From: Frondihabitans australicus
Lineage (GTDB): Bacteria > Actinomycetota > Actinomycetes > Actinomycetales > Microbacteriaceae
Assembly: GCF_003634555.1 (NCBI RefSeq)
Contig: NZ_RBKS01000001.1
Location: forward strand, 1,922,001-1,986,000
Reading direction: 5' to 3'
Length of the DNA: 64,000 nucleotides
Positions 8,601 through 16,682 of the stretch are shown here, piece by piece. The position numbers were made by a program, and so were the translations under genes. The number at the start of each line of letters is the position of its first letter. The stretch's first letter is position 1. The notes under the pieces are model-generated. The model made no database searches. It saw only the letters and a program-made list of their open reading frames with translations, and was not told the DNA's origin.

Positions 8601-8999
8601 CTACGCGCGCCCGCGAGCCCGCCGCCGCACGACGGCACGGACCACAGCGCGCCACCCGATGAGGAACAGCCCGAGGAAGATCGACGCCACGATCACGAAC
8701 GACACGGCGATCCCCTGACCGGTCTGGGCCCGCAGCAGCATCCCGATGAAGACGCTCGCGACCCACACCAGCCCGCCGCCGATGATCGACGCGTTCGCCC
8801 AGCGGAACCCGACGAGCCCCAGCCAGCCGATGATCGTGCCCACCGCGAACGGCCACAGCGTCAGCCCGATGCCCGCCAGCCCGTCGCTCTCGCCGTGGCT
8901 CGACCGGCCGATGAGCACGAAAATCAGCACGAACGCGAGGTCGACGAGGTACGGCCACCAGGCGTAGCGAGCGAACGGCGAATCGAACAGCCAGACCAT
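8601..8999 (-). CDS. DUF3054 membrane protein
   Basis: 132 residues with four predicted membrane helices (about 14-30, 45-65, 70-88, 97-118) and a very basic C-terminus (VVRRRARGRA). The first helix with its following RSSH turn and the GFRWANA segment fit DUF3054 proteins, which are small actinobacterial inner-membrane proteins of unknown function. Its ATG shares one base with the stop of the upstream gene (TGATG), so the pair is translationally coupled. Confidence 0.75.
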   Translation of the reverse strand: MVWLFDSPFARYAWWPYLVDLAFVLIFVLIGRSSHGESDGLAGIGLTLWPFAVGTIIGWLGLVGFRWANASIIGGGLVWVASVFIGMLLRAQTGQGIAVSFVIVASIFLGLFLIGWRAVVRAVVRRRARGRA

Positions 9000-9658
9000 C
9001 AGCGCGACCTCGGGTTCTCGAGGGCCTTCGACAGCTCGGCGAGAAGCTCGTCGATCTGCGGCTCGACGAGCCGGTCGATGGCGTCGGCGATCCGCTGACG
9101 GTGCTCGACCAGGGCCAGGCAGACGGCCGTGCCGACCTGACGGGCGTGATCGTCGGCGAGTTCGAGTTCGGTGCTCAAAGCCTTCTTGGCCTCCTCGGTG
9201 AAGACGGTGGGTTCAGGATCCGGGGCGCCCGCCCGGGCCTGCGCCTCGCGCTGGTCCTCGGTGGCGAGTTCCTCGAGGGTGAAGAGGAACGGCTGCTCGG
9301 GGTCGGGCTCCGGGTCGAGCGGGAGACCCTGGAACTCGGGAGGGAGGCCCTGCTCGGGGCGGTACCCCGTCGGCTCCTGCGCCTCGCCCTTCGAGAGCTC
9401 GCGCGCCACCATCGGCAGATTGCGGGCGGTGTACTCGTCGACCGCCTCGTCGACGATCTGACGCATGCGGCTGAGGAGCGCGTGCTGGACGGCGTGAGGC
9501 ACGTCGTGGTCGAAGCCTGCGGCGGTGGCGACGGGCGAGCCGAGGCAGAGGCGGCAGACGCGGGTGCGGGCGCGGGAGGTGCCGACCTCCCATCGCGGCA
9601 GCCAGCGCAGGAAGGCGTCGACACCGGTGCGCACGCGCCCCTCGATCGAATCCGCCAT
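8999..9658 (-). CDS. Conserved actinobacterial hypothetical protein
   Basis: 219 residues. The N-terminus contains CRLCLGSP, which could be part of a metal site. The middle is acidic and proline-rich (about 100-150), and the C-terminal half is predicted to be long amphipathic helices, ending in DELLAELSKALENPRSR. No membrane segments or catalytic motif were recognised. It is coupled by a one-base overlap to the DUF3054 gene downstream, so the two probably act together, but I cannot say how. Confidence 0.6.
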   Translation of the reverse strand: MADSIEGRVRTGVDAFLRWLPRWEVGTSRARTRVCRLCLGSPVATAAGFDHDVPHAVQHALLSRMRQIVDEAVDEYTARNLPMVARELSKGEAQEPTGYRPEQGLPPEFQGLPLDPEPDPEQPFLFTLEELATEDQREAQARAGAPDPEPTVFTEEAKKALSTELELADDHARQVGTAVCLALVEHRQRIADAIDRLVEPQIDELLAELSKALENPRSR

Positions 9659-9694
9659 ACCCCGATCGTACGGGCGTGTCGTGCGTGCGGGCGG

Positions 9695-10255
9695 CTAGCG
9701 CGCCCAGAAGTCGCCGTGCGCGGCCCTCGCATCCCGCGCCACGTCGCCGCCGACGGGACCGACCACCTCGATCGAGCGCTGGCCGCCGTTCAGCACCGTG
9801 CGGCACTCGAGCGACATCGTCGGGTTCTCGTCGTGGTCGCCCGTCATCGCGAGCAGCTCGGTCTCGGCCACCGCGTAGACGACGCGCCCGATGCCCGACC
9901 AGTAGATGGCGCCGGAGCACATGGCGCACGGCTCGCAGGTCGTGTACAGCGAGTAGGCGGCCAGGGCTTCGCCGCCGAACCTCTGCCAGGCGGCGCGCAC
10001 GACGTTCGTCTCGGCATGACCCGTGCAGTCATCGCCCGTCACCACCGTGTTCTCCGCCTCGAGGACGATCTCACCCGAGGCGTCGACCAGGACTGCGCCG
10101 AACGGGTGGTTGCCGTGCTCGACCGACCTCGTCGACACCGCGATCGTCTCGCGCAGGATCTCGAGGTCGCGCTCCGTGGGTGCCGTCGATGCCACTGGCT
10201 GCTCGTCACTCGTGCTGTTCGTGCCGTCGGTTGCGCTCGCGTCGCCCGTTGTCAT
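9695..10255 (-). CDS. Nucleoside/guanine deaminase, cytidine-deaminase-like fold
   Basis: 186 residues from the ATG at 10255. Zinc-dependent deaminase: HAE at residues 80-82 supplies one zinc ligand and the proton-shuttling Glu, and PCAMC at 109-113 supplies the two Cys ligands. The HPFGAVLVD motif precedes them, as in guanine deaminase and CMP/dCMP-type enzymes. It lacks the features needed to call it TadA. Substrate (guanine, cytosine or another base) is undetermined. The first ~28 residues are a low-complexity tail. An upstream in-frame start exists at 10309 but adds sequence unlike the family. Confidence 0.8.
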   Translation of the reverse strand: MTTGDASATDGTNSTSDEQPVASTAPTERDLEILRETIAVSTRSVEHGNHPFGAVLVDASGEIVLEAENTVVTGDDCTGHAETNVVRAAWQRFGGEALAAYSLYTTCEPCAMCSGAIYWSGIGRVVYAVAETELLAMTGDHDENPTMSLECRTVLNGGQRSIEVVGPVGGDVARDARAAHGDFWAR

Positions 10256-10341
10256 GCCTCCATCGTGGCAGGAGCCGGCGATCGCGCGGACCCGACGGTC
10301 GGGTGACACGTTGCTTTTTCCGTGGTTTCACATCCGGCTGC

Positions 10342-10440
10342 ATCCAACGCCGATCGAAACGAACTTCGAGCACGGTTGGATCCAACGCCGATCGAAACGG
10401 ACTTCGAACGCGATTAGATCCAACGGCATCTGAAATCACG
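10342..10440. repeat. 38-bp tandem repeat, two full copies plus a partial third
   Basis: Copies begin at 10342, 10380 and 10418, each with ATCCAACG(C)C; the first two share ATCCAACGCCGATCGAAACG and then ACTTCGA with few differences. The third copy decays after about 10 bases. The array is in the gap between the divergent deaminase and SGNH hydrolase genes and could be an operator array or a neutral expansion. Apart from the array this 286-base gap holds nothing I recognise. Confidence 0.7.
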
Positions 10441-10541
10441 CAGAAAACAAGGGTGCCTCCGCACGCGCGCCCCGCGCGGCCGGAGAATGCCGCGCAGGTC
10501 GCTCGCAGAAAGCGCCACCGCGCCGCCCGTACGATTGTCGG

Positions 10542-11771
10542 ATGCTCGGGCGGTCGACTCTGCGAGCGGCGGGGGCCGCGATCCTGCTCGCCCTCGGCAT
10601 CTCCTCGAGCATCGGTGCCGCAGCCCCGGCCGCCGCAGCCCCGGCAACTGCAGCCACGACGACGGCGAGCCCCACTCCGACCACCACGGGACTCGCGTAC
10701 GTCGCCCTCGGCGACTCGTACGCCGCCGGCTACGGTCTCAGCCACCTCACGAAGCAACCCGTCGCCGCGTGCGACCAGTCGGGCCTCGACTACCCGCACC
10801 GCATCGCCGCAGCCCTCGGCCTCCGCCTCACCGACGTCACCTGCGCCGGCGCCACGACCGCGAACGTGATCGACACGAAGCAGAACGGCGCCGCCCCTCA
10901 GATCGACGCGCTGTCGGCCCGCACCCGCCTCGTGACCATCTCGATCGGCGGCAACGACTCCGGCCTCTTCTCGACCGCGCAGTCGTGCATCGCCCTGTCG
11001 AAGAACGGCCCGATCTTCGGCGCCTCGTCATCGACCACGACCTGCAAGAGCGAGTTCGTGACGAAAGGCCACGACGCACTCACGTCGGCGATCGAGACGA
11101 AGACGGCGAAGGGCCTCGCCGCGACGTTCCGCGCGATCAAGCACCGAGCGCCGAACGCCGCAGTGGTCGTCATCGGCTACCCCGCGGTCTTCCCCGACCG
11201 CGCGAACACGCCGAAGTCCGGCTGCTACCGCCCTCTCGTCGACTCCGAGTCGCTCGCCGACGGATTCCCCAAGGACGCCTTCCCGTTCACGGCTACCGAC
11301 GTCGCCTACCTCCACGGCGTGCAGGTCGTGCTCGACCGCGTGACCGCCGAGCAGGCGGCGAAGGCGGGTGTCACCTACGTCTCGACCCTCGCGGGCAGCG
11401 AGGCGCACTCGGGCTGCGCGACCACCGGCTCCTACATCTCGGGCATCTCGCTCACCGCCTCCGAGTACTTCAAGTCGATCTCGCTCCAGACCGGCGCGCT
11501 CCACCCGAACTCCCGAGGCGTCGCGTACCTCACCTCGCAGGCGACCCCGGCCGTCGAGAAGGCGCTCACGCCCACGGCCTCGCCGACCCCGACCGCCTCT
11601 GCGGGGTCGCATCAGGGCGCAGGAGCCGGCTTCCGCGGCCTCGTCTGGATCGTCGCCCTGGCAGCACTGGTCGCCGCGTTCGTCGTGCTCCTCGCCGTCT
11701 TCCGACGCCGCCGGGCTGCCCGCACCGACACCGGCGGCTCCGACATCGGCGACTCGGACGCCGGCGCCTGA
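10542..11771 (+). CDS. Secreted SGNH/GDSL hydrolase with C-terminal membrane anchor
   Basis: 409 residues. There is an N-terminal signal peptide (hydrophobic 8-33, Ala-rich cleavage region) and a Ser/Thr/Pro linker. The catalytic domain runs from about residue 50: block I GDSYAAGYG with nucleophile Ser59, block III GGND, and the Asp/His dyad replaced by LHPNSRG near 334. Extra cysteines (CDQ, TCAG, TTC, SGC) suggest disulfides, as in Streptomyces lipase/esterase relatives. After a Thr/Pro linker a single membrane helix (about 362-386) and an RRRRAAR tail anchor it, so it should face the cell surface as an esterase or lipase. No neighbour suggests the substrate. Confidence 0.85.
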   Translation: MLGRSTLRAAGAAILLALGISSSIGAAAPAAAAPATAATTTASPTPTTTGLAYVALGDSYAAGYGLSHLTKQPVAACDQSGLDYPHRIAAALGLRLTDVTCAGATTANVIDTKQNGAAPQIDALSARTRLVTISIGGNDSGLFSTAQSCIALSKNGPIFGASSSTTTCKSEFVTKGHDALTSAIETKTAKGLAATFRAIKHRAPNAAVVVIGYPAVFPDRANTPKSGCYRPLVDSESLADGFPKDAFPFTATDVAYLHGVQVVLDRVTAEQAAKAGVTYVSTLAGSEAHSGCATTGSYISGISLTASEYFKSISLQTGALHPNSRGVAYLTSQATPAVEKALTPTASPTPTASAGSHQGAGAGFRGLVWIVALAALVAAFVVLLAVFRRRRAARTDTGGSDIGDSDAGA

Positions 11772-11789
11772 CCCACGCTGATGGGCGCG

Positions 11790-11816
11790 GGAACCTTTCG
11801 CCACACCCCGGACATG
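11790..11816 (+). promoter_or_regulatory. Candidate ECF sigma promoter upstream of the sigma gene
   Basis: GGAACCTTT at 11790-11798 and CGGACATG at 11809-11816. The same pair of elements, with spacing differing by one base, recurs at 13325-13350. A GGAAC -35 box is usual for ECF sigma factors, so autoregulation by the sigma factor encoded just downstream is likely (inference). Confidence 0.6.
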
Positions 11817-11854
11817 AGTGGATATAAGCACCGCTCATCAGGGGGAAGCATCAC

Positions 11855-12448
11855 ATGATCACCGACGACGAGATCGACGTCTGGGCTCGCGCCCGCGACG
11901 GCGATCCCGAGGCCTTCGGGTCGCTCTTCGACCGCCACCGCGACCGCGTCTTCGGGCAGGCGCTCCGCCTCGTCCGCACGCCGCACGACGCCGAGGACGT
12001 CACAGCCCTCGTGTTCCTCGAGGCCTGGCGCAAGAGGGGCAGCGTGCGCGTGGTCGACTCCTCGATCCTGCCCTGGCTTCTCGTCACCACGAACTACGTC
12101 TCACGCAACGCGACCCGGGCCGCTCGGCGCCACCGTGCCGCGATGGCCTCGCTGCCTCAGGCCGTGCCCACGCCCGATCACGCCGATGTCGTGCTCGATG
12201 CGATGGACGCAGGATCCCGCGACGCGATCGTCCGGCAGGCGTTCATCCGCCTGCCCAAGCCCGACCAGGACGTCCTCACGCTCTGCGTCGTCCACGAGTT
12301 CACCCTGCAGCAGGCCGCCGACGGCCTCGGGGTGCCGCTCGGCACCGTGAAGTCGCGCCTGTCTCGGGCGAAGAAGCGACTCGCGGACCTCACGAAGAAC
12401 TCTTTCACCGACGCGGCGGCCCTCGCCGCGCTAGGAGACCAGTCATGA
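11855..12448 (+). CDS. ECF-type RNA polymerase sigma factor
   Basis: 197 residues. Sigma region 2 spans about 12-60 (AFGSLFDRHRDRVF, then HDAEDVTALVFLEAW) and region 4 about 128-180 (LPKPDQDVLTL, QQAADGLGVPLGTVKSRLSRAKKRL), with no region 3 between, which is the two-domain ECF architecture. The Asp-rich region 2.2 is intact. The gene follows a candidate promoter of its own type and overlaps the next gene by four bases (ATGA), which encodes a single-pass membrane protein likely to be its anti-sigma factor or sensor. Confidence 0.88.
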   Translation: MITDDEIDVWARARDGDPEAFGSLFDRHRDRVFGQALRLVRTPHDAEDVTALVFLEAWRKRGSVRVVDSSILPWLLVTTNYVSRNATRAARRHRAAMASLPQAVPTPDHADVVLDAMDAGSRDAIVRQAFIRLPKPDQDVLTLCVVHEFTLQQAADGLGVPLGTVKSRLSRAKKRLADLTKNSFTDAAALAALGDQS

Positions 12449-13317
12449 CTTCCAAGCCCGCCTTCGACGACGAGCGCAGCGCCGCCATCCGTCGCATGCT
12501 CACCGCGCAGGTCGCTGCCGCAGCCCCTGCCGCGCCCGCGAGCGCTCGGCCGACGCGCCGCCGTCGCCCGATCCTGATCGCCACCATGGCCACCGCGGCC
12601 GCCGTCGTCATCGCCGGCGGAGTCGGCCTCGCCGTGCACGGCCTCCCGGGCTCCGCGCCCGGCGGCGATCAGGCGCCCCACATCGCCGCGCCGTCGCCGA
12701 CCGCGACCGTCGCCCCGCCCGTCACCGGGTCACCGGCACCGGAGCCGTCGAGTGGCCTGCCCGCCGGCGAGTCGACGCCGACGCCCGTGCCGTCGTTCTC
12801 GAACGATCCCCGCACCTGGACCGTCGGGTACGCATCGTTCGGCCCGGTCACGCTCGGCGGCTCGCCGGAGCAGACGCTGACGGGCGCGGGTTTCACGCGG
12901 ATGGAAGACGGCGGATGCGGCGTGTCGTACCTGTACGGCAAGTACGACGACTCGGTCTCGAGCGACCTGCCCTACTACCTCCAGGTGATCGTCGGGCAGA
13001 CAACGGGGGTGGACGAGTTCGACGTGCACGTCAGCTACACCTCGGACGACAGCGCGAGCCCCATTCCCGGATCGCCGCAGACCGCCGAAGGGATCGGCCT
13101 GGGCGATTCGCAGGCGAGCCTTCTCGCGGCCTACCCGGCCCTCCAGAAGATCAACGACGTGCCGACGGCCGGCGACACCCCGGGGGTGCGCACGTTCCAG
13201 AGCAGCTCCGTCGACGGCGGCCGGATGACCTTCATGCTCAAGGAGTACGCCCCCTCCGACTGGCGCATCTTCACGATGAACATCACGGCAGTCGACTACA
13301 CCGGCGCGAACTGCTGA
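12445..13317 (+). CDS. Single-pass membrane protein, probable anti-sigma partner
   Basis: 290 residues. A cytoplasmic N-terminus (about 1-45) with a short helix (DDERSAAIRRMLTAQV) and RRRR is followed by one membrane helix (46-66), a Pro/Thr-rich linker (70-120) and an external domain containing single Cys residues at about 160 and at the very C-terminus (GANC). The ATGA overlap with the sigma gene and the topology fit an anti-sigma factor or stress sensor. No ZAS (HxxxCxxC) motif is present, so it would belong to a non-zinc class. The extracellular part is of no family I recognise. Confidence 0.65.
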   Translation: MTSKPAFDDERSAAIRRMLTAQVAAAAPAAPASARPTRRRRPILIATMATAAAVVIAGGVGLAVHGLPGSAPGGDQAPHIAAPSPTATVAPPVTGSPAPEPSSGLPAGESTPTPVPSFSNDPRTWTVGYASFGPVTLGGSPEQTLTGAGFTRMEDGGCGVSYLYGKYDDSVSSDLPYYLQVIVGQTTGVDEFDVHVSYTSDDSASPIPGSPQTAEGIGLGDSQASLLAAYPALQKINDVPTAGDTPGVRTFQSSSVDGGRMTFMLKEYAPSDWRIFTMNITAVDYTGANC

Positions 13318-13324
13318 CCGAGAT

Positions 13325-13350
13325 GGAACCTTTTCGCCCGAGCGGACATG
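13325..13350 (+). promoter_or_regulatory. Second copy of the ECF-type promoter
   Basis: GGAACCTTTTCGCC at 13325-13338 followed by GGACATG at 13344-13350. It matches the element at 11790-11816 in both boxes with a spacing of 19 instead of 20 bases. It lies 35 bases upstream of the sigma region 4 gene and implies that this gene is in the same regulon. Confidence 0.6.
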
Positions 13351-13384
13351 TAGAAGTAAGAGGAACATTCCGGGGGGAACACCG

Positions 13385-13657
13385 ATGAGCGCAGCTCTCG
13401 CAACACAGCAGGTCACTGCACCACGAGTCGACGCGGGCGGCGTCTTCGCCGCCTTCGCGCGGTTGTCGCCAGACGACCGCGACGTCCTCGGCCTGCGCGT
13501 CATCGCCGGCTTCACACCCGCTCAGGCGGCGGTGGGGCTGGGGCTCACGCCGGCCGCGGTCGAGCAGCGTCTCGCCGCGGCCCGGCGTCGCCTGCGCAGC
13601 ACGGCACCCGGCATCCCCGACGACGTGGTCACCGAGACCCTGCGCACCCTCTGCTGA
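13385..13657 (+). CDS. Free-standing sigma-70 region 4-like protein
   Basis: 90 residues. Residues 22-75 read as sigma region 4: FARLSPDDRDVLGLRV, FTPAQAAVGLGLTPAAVEQRL, AAARRRLR, which is a helix-turn-helix of the type that contacts a -35 box. No region 2 is present, so it cannot act as a sigma factor alone. Possibilities are a two-subunit sigma, a DNA-binding modulator or a decayed ECF gene. It is downstream of a promoter copy like that of the ECF gene at 11855 and has a GGGGGG-type ribosome site. Confidence 0.7.
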   Translation: MSAALATQQVTAPRVDAGGVFAAFARLSPDDRDVLGLRVIAGFTPAQAAVGLGLTPAAVEQRLAAARRRLRSTAPGIPDDVVTETLRTLC

Positions 13658-13701
13658 AGGCCGGGCGCGGCCGATGAGGCTCAGGGCGCAGGATCCGACA
13701 C

Positions 13702-14571
13702 CTACCCGGCGGGAGCCGTCACGAAGTCGATCAGCTCCTCCACCCGACCGAGGAACGCCGCCTCCAGATCGCCGAAGCCTCGCACCTGCCCGAGGATCCG
13801 CTGCCAAGCCCGGGCGATGTCCGCCTGCTCCTCGTGCGGCCAGCCGAGGTGCTCACAGATGCCGTGCTTCCACTCGATCGAGCGAGGCACCTGAGGCCAC
13901 GACTTCATCCCGAGGCGTTCGGGCCGCACGGCCTGCCACACGTCGACGTAGGGGTGGCCCACGACGAGCACGGCCCGGCCGAGGGGGCTCTGGGCGATCG
14001 AGTTCGCGATCCTGCTCTCTTTGGAGCCGGGCACGAGGTGGTCGACGAGCACGCCGACCTTGCGCGAGGGGCTGGGGCGGAACTCCCGGAGGACGTCCGT
14101 GAGGTGGTCGACGCCCTCGAGGTACTCGACGGCGACTCCCTCGACGCGGAGGTCGTGGCCCCAGACCTTCTCGACGAGCTCGGCGTCGTGGCGGCCCTCG
14201 ACGAAGATGCGGCTCGGCAGCGCCACGCGGGCCTTGGCGCCCTCGACGGCGAACGAGCCGGACGCCGACCGGAGGCGCGAGACAGGAGCCGAGGCCTTCG
14301 GGTACTGCAGGCGGACCGGCTCGCCGTCGATCGAGAACGAGCCCGTCAGCGGAAAGGCCCGCACGCGGTCCTTCCAGTCGACGAGCTCGACGGTCTGGGC
14401 CTCGACCCGGACGATCGCCCCGGTGAAGCCGGTGGTGGTCTCCTCGACGACGAGATCGCGCACCGCGTCGACGACCCGCACCTGCGTGCGGCCGGCGTCG
14501 CGCCAGCCCTTCGCCAGGACGTCGTCGCCATATCGGTCGGGTCCGAAACCGGCCCCCGGGCCGCTAGGCAC
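13702..14571 (-). CDS. DUF3097 family protein
   Basis: 289 residues, GTG start. The N-terminal half is beta-rich (WRDAGRTQVRVV, VEAQTVELVDWKDR), and the middle has IFVEGRHDAELVEKVWGHDLR and VGVLVDHLVPGSKESRIA, the conserved core of DUF3097, an actinobacterial family with a TOPRIM-like acidic pattern (Glu in FVEG, Asp in LVDHL). The C-terminal half ends with helical PHEEQADIARAWQRIL. The biochemical role is unknown; nucleic-acid binding is an inference from the fold. Its start overlaps the end of the upstream membrane-protein gene by 8 bases. Confidence 0.8.
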   Translation of the reverse strand: MPSGPGAGFGPDRYGDDVLAKGWRDAGRTQVRVVDAVRDLVVEETTTGFTGAIVRVEAQTVELVDWKDRVRAFPLTGSFSIDGEPVRLQYPKASAPVSRLRSASGSFAVEGAKARVALPSRIFVEGRHDAELVEKVWGHDLRVEGVAVEYLEGVDHLTDVLREFRPSPSRKVGVLVDHLVPGSKESRIANSIAQSPLGRAVLVVGHPYVDVWQAVRPERLGMKSWPQVPRSIEWKHGICEHLGWPHEEQADIARAWQRILGQVRGFGDLEAAFLGRVEELIDFVTAPAG

Positions 14572-15070
14572 GACCGCGACCGCCGGGGCTGCTGCCTCCC
14601 GACGCGCGCTGCGGGGCGCCGGTCGACGGGCGGCGCGGCACGCGGAAGCCGTCGGCGAAGACCCACACCGAGTAGATCAGCAGGAGCACGACGTAGACGA
14701 GCGAGACGACCGTCGGCAGCCACGACACCTCGAGGGCGCGGTTGTGCTGGGACACGATCGCGACGACGATCTCGGCTGCGATGAACAGGTACGTGAAGCA
14801 GAACGCGCGGCCGAGGTACACGGCGTACCGCCGGCGCATCTCGGCGCGGTTCTCGGCGGCCTTCCAGAACGCGGCGTGAGGCACGAGCACGTGCCGCGTC
14901 GGCACCACTGCCATGAGGGCCGCGGCGACGAGGTAGGCGAACAGGACGACGGCGCCGGTCACCAGCACGCCCACCTCGAAGTCGCTGCGCGACGCCGCGA
15001 GGGCCTTGTGGCCGGCCGACTGCCAGATCACGATCGTGTGCAGGGGCAGAGCCTTCGACGCCACCAGCAC
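14564..15070 (-). CDS. Multi-pass membrane protein of unknown function
   Basis: 168 residues from GTG 15070, with three clear membrane helices (about 30-55, 88-108, 118-140) and a proline/glycine-rich cytoplasmic tail. The open frame extends upstream without a stop and encodes another good hydrophobic helix (PLLPLAIGLVVYLGAVL), so GTG 15070 probably truncates a four-helix protein. No ATG, GTG or TTG lies in the extension near the gatB stop; a CTG at 15172, two bases after that stop, is the most economical start. It lies downstream of gatB in the same direction. I recognise no family. Confidence 0.6.
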   Translation of the reverse strand: MLVASKALPLHTIVIWQSAGHKALAASRSDFEVGVLVTGAVVLFAYLVAAALMAVVPTRHVLVPHAAFWKAAENRAEMRRRYAVYLGRAFCFTYLFIAAEIVVAIVSQHNRALEVSWLPTVVSLVYVVLLLIYSVWVFADGFRVPRRPSTGAPQRASGGSSPGGRGRA

Positions 15071-15173
15071 CGCCCCCAGGTAGACGACGAGGCCGATCGC
15101 GAGCGGCAGCAGCGGCGACAGCCAGTAGGCGGCGCCGGTGGGCCCGAGACGGGAGGCGGTACGGGAGCTCAGA

Positions 15174-16682
15174 TCAGGCCTGCGCTCTCTCGAGGACGAG
15201 CTCGCGCACGCGGGCTGCGTCGGCCTGGCCGCGCATCGCCTTCATGACGGCGCCGATGACCGCGCCGGCGGCCTGGACCTTGCCGTCGCGGATCTTCTCG
15301 AGCACGTCGGGCTGCTGAGCGAGCGCCTCGTCGATGGCGGCGATGAGCGCGCCGTCGTCGGAGACGACCTTGAGCCCGCGCGCCTCGACGACCTCGGCGG
15401 GAGCACCCTCGCCGGCGATGACGCCCTCGAGCACCTGGCGGGCCAGACGGTCGGTGAGGTCACCCGAGTCGACGAGCGCGATCAGCTCGGCGACGTGCTG
15501 CGGCGAGACCAGCGACGACGCCTCGACGTCGGGGCCGGCGGCGTTCGCGAGACGGGCGATCTCGCCGGTCCACCACTTGCGGGCGGACTGCGGCGCGGCT
15601 CCGGCGCCTACCGTGTCGACCAGCTCGCCGATGAGGCCGGAGTTCACGACGTCCTGGAATTCGAGGTCGGTGAAGCCCCACTCGGCCTTGAGGCGCCGGC
15701 GCATGGCCACGGGCGACTCGGGCAGCGCGGCGCGGAGCTCGTCGATCAGCTCGAGCGACGGCTCGACCGGCACGAGGTCGGGCTCGGGGAAGTAGCGGTA
15801 GTCGTCGGCGTCGCTCTTCGGGCGACCGGCGCTCGTGCGGCCGGTGTCTTCGTGCCAGTGCCGGGTCTCCTGCGTGATCGTGCCGCCTGCGGCGAGGATC
15901 GCCGCCTGACGCTGGATCTCGTAGCGGATGGCGCGCTCGACGCTGCGGAACGAGTTGACGTTCTTCGTCTCGGTGCGGGTGCCGAGTTTCTCCTGCCCGC
16001 GAGGGCGCAGCGAGATGTTGGCGTCGCAGCGGAGGTTGCCGCGCTCCATGCGGGCCTCAGAGATGCCGAGGGCGCGCACGATGTCGCGGATAGTCGAGAC
16101 ATAGGCGGCCCCGAGCTCAGGAGCCCGGTGCTCGGCCCCGAAGATCGGCCGCGTGACGATCTCGACCAGCGGCACCCCCGCGCGGTTGTAGTCGACGAGC
16201 GAGTACTCCGCACCCTGGATGCGGCCGGTGGAGCCTCCGATGTGCGTGAGCTTGCCGGCGTCCTCTTCCATGTGGGCGCGCTCGACGGGCACCGTGAAGA
16301 GGGTGCCGTCGGCGAGCTCGACCTCGACCGAGCCGTCGAACGCGATGGGCTCGTCGGACTGGCTGATCTGGTAGTTCTTCGCCAGGTCGGGGTAGAAGTA
16401 GTTCTTCCGCGCGAATCGCGACGAGGGCGCGATCGAGCAGCCGAGGGCCAGGCCCAGGCTGATCGCGTACTTCACGGCCTGGCCGTTGACGACGGGCAGC
16501 GAGCCGGGAAGGCCCAGGTCGACCGGCGTGATGTTCGTGTTGGGCTCGCCGCCGAAGAAGTTCGGGGCGTCCGAGAACATCTTGGTCTTGGTCGAGAGCT
16601 CGACGTGCACCTCGAAGCCGAGCACCGGCTCGAACAGCTCGAGGGCCTTGTCGAAGTCCATGAGGTCGGGGCGGGCGGCCAT
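15174..16682 (-). CDS. gatB: Asp-tRNA(Asn)/Glu-tRNA(Gln) amidotransferase subunit B
   Basis: 502 residues from the ATG at 16682, chosen because it overlaps the gatA stop (TGATG). GatB binds misacylated Glu-tRNA(Gln)/Asp-tRNA(Asn), phosphorylates the acyl group and transfers ammonia from GatA. Visible hallmarks are [29 protein letters not shown], the [17 protein letters not shown] core, and a YRYFPEPDL motif. The C-terminal ~130 residues form the YqeY-like tail ([22 protein letters not shown]). Full length for the family. Third gene of gatC-gatA-gatB, followed by a membrane protein. Confidence 0.97.
   Translation of the reverse strand: MAARPDLMDFDKALELFEPVLGFEVHVELSTKTKMFSDAPNFFGGEPNTNITPVDLGLPGSLPVVNGQAVKYAISLGLALGCSIAPSSRFARKNYFYPDLAKNYQISQSDEPIAFDGSVEVELADGTLFTVPVERAHMEEDAGKLTHIGGSTGRIQGAEYSLVDYNRAGVPLVEIVTRPIFGAEHRAPELGAAYVSTIRDIVRALGISEARMERGNLRCDANISLRPRGQEKLGTRTETKNVNSFRSVERAIRYEIQRQAAILAAGGTITQETRHWHEDTGRTSAGRPKSDADDYRYFPEPDLVPVEPSLELIDELRAALPESPVAMRRRLKAEWGFTDLEFQDVVNSGLIGELVDTVGAGAAPQSARKWWTGEIARLANAAGPDVEASSLVSPQHVAELIALVDSGDLTDRLARQVLEGVIAGEGAPAEVVEARGLKVVSDDGALIAAIDEALAQQPDVLEKIRDGKVQAAGAVIGAVMKAMRGQADAARVRELVLERAQA

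Noticed and set aside
10342-10440. Possible CRISPR array
   Set aside because: Units abut with no variable spacers between them and there are only two full copies; no cas genes are present.
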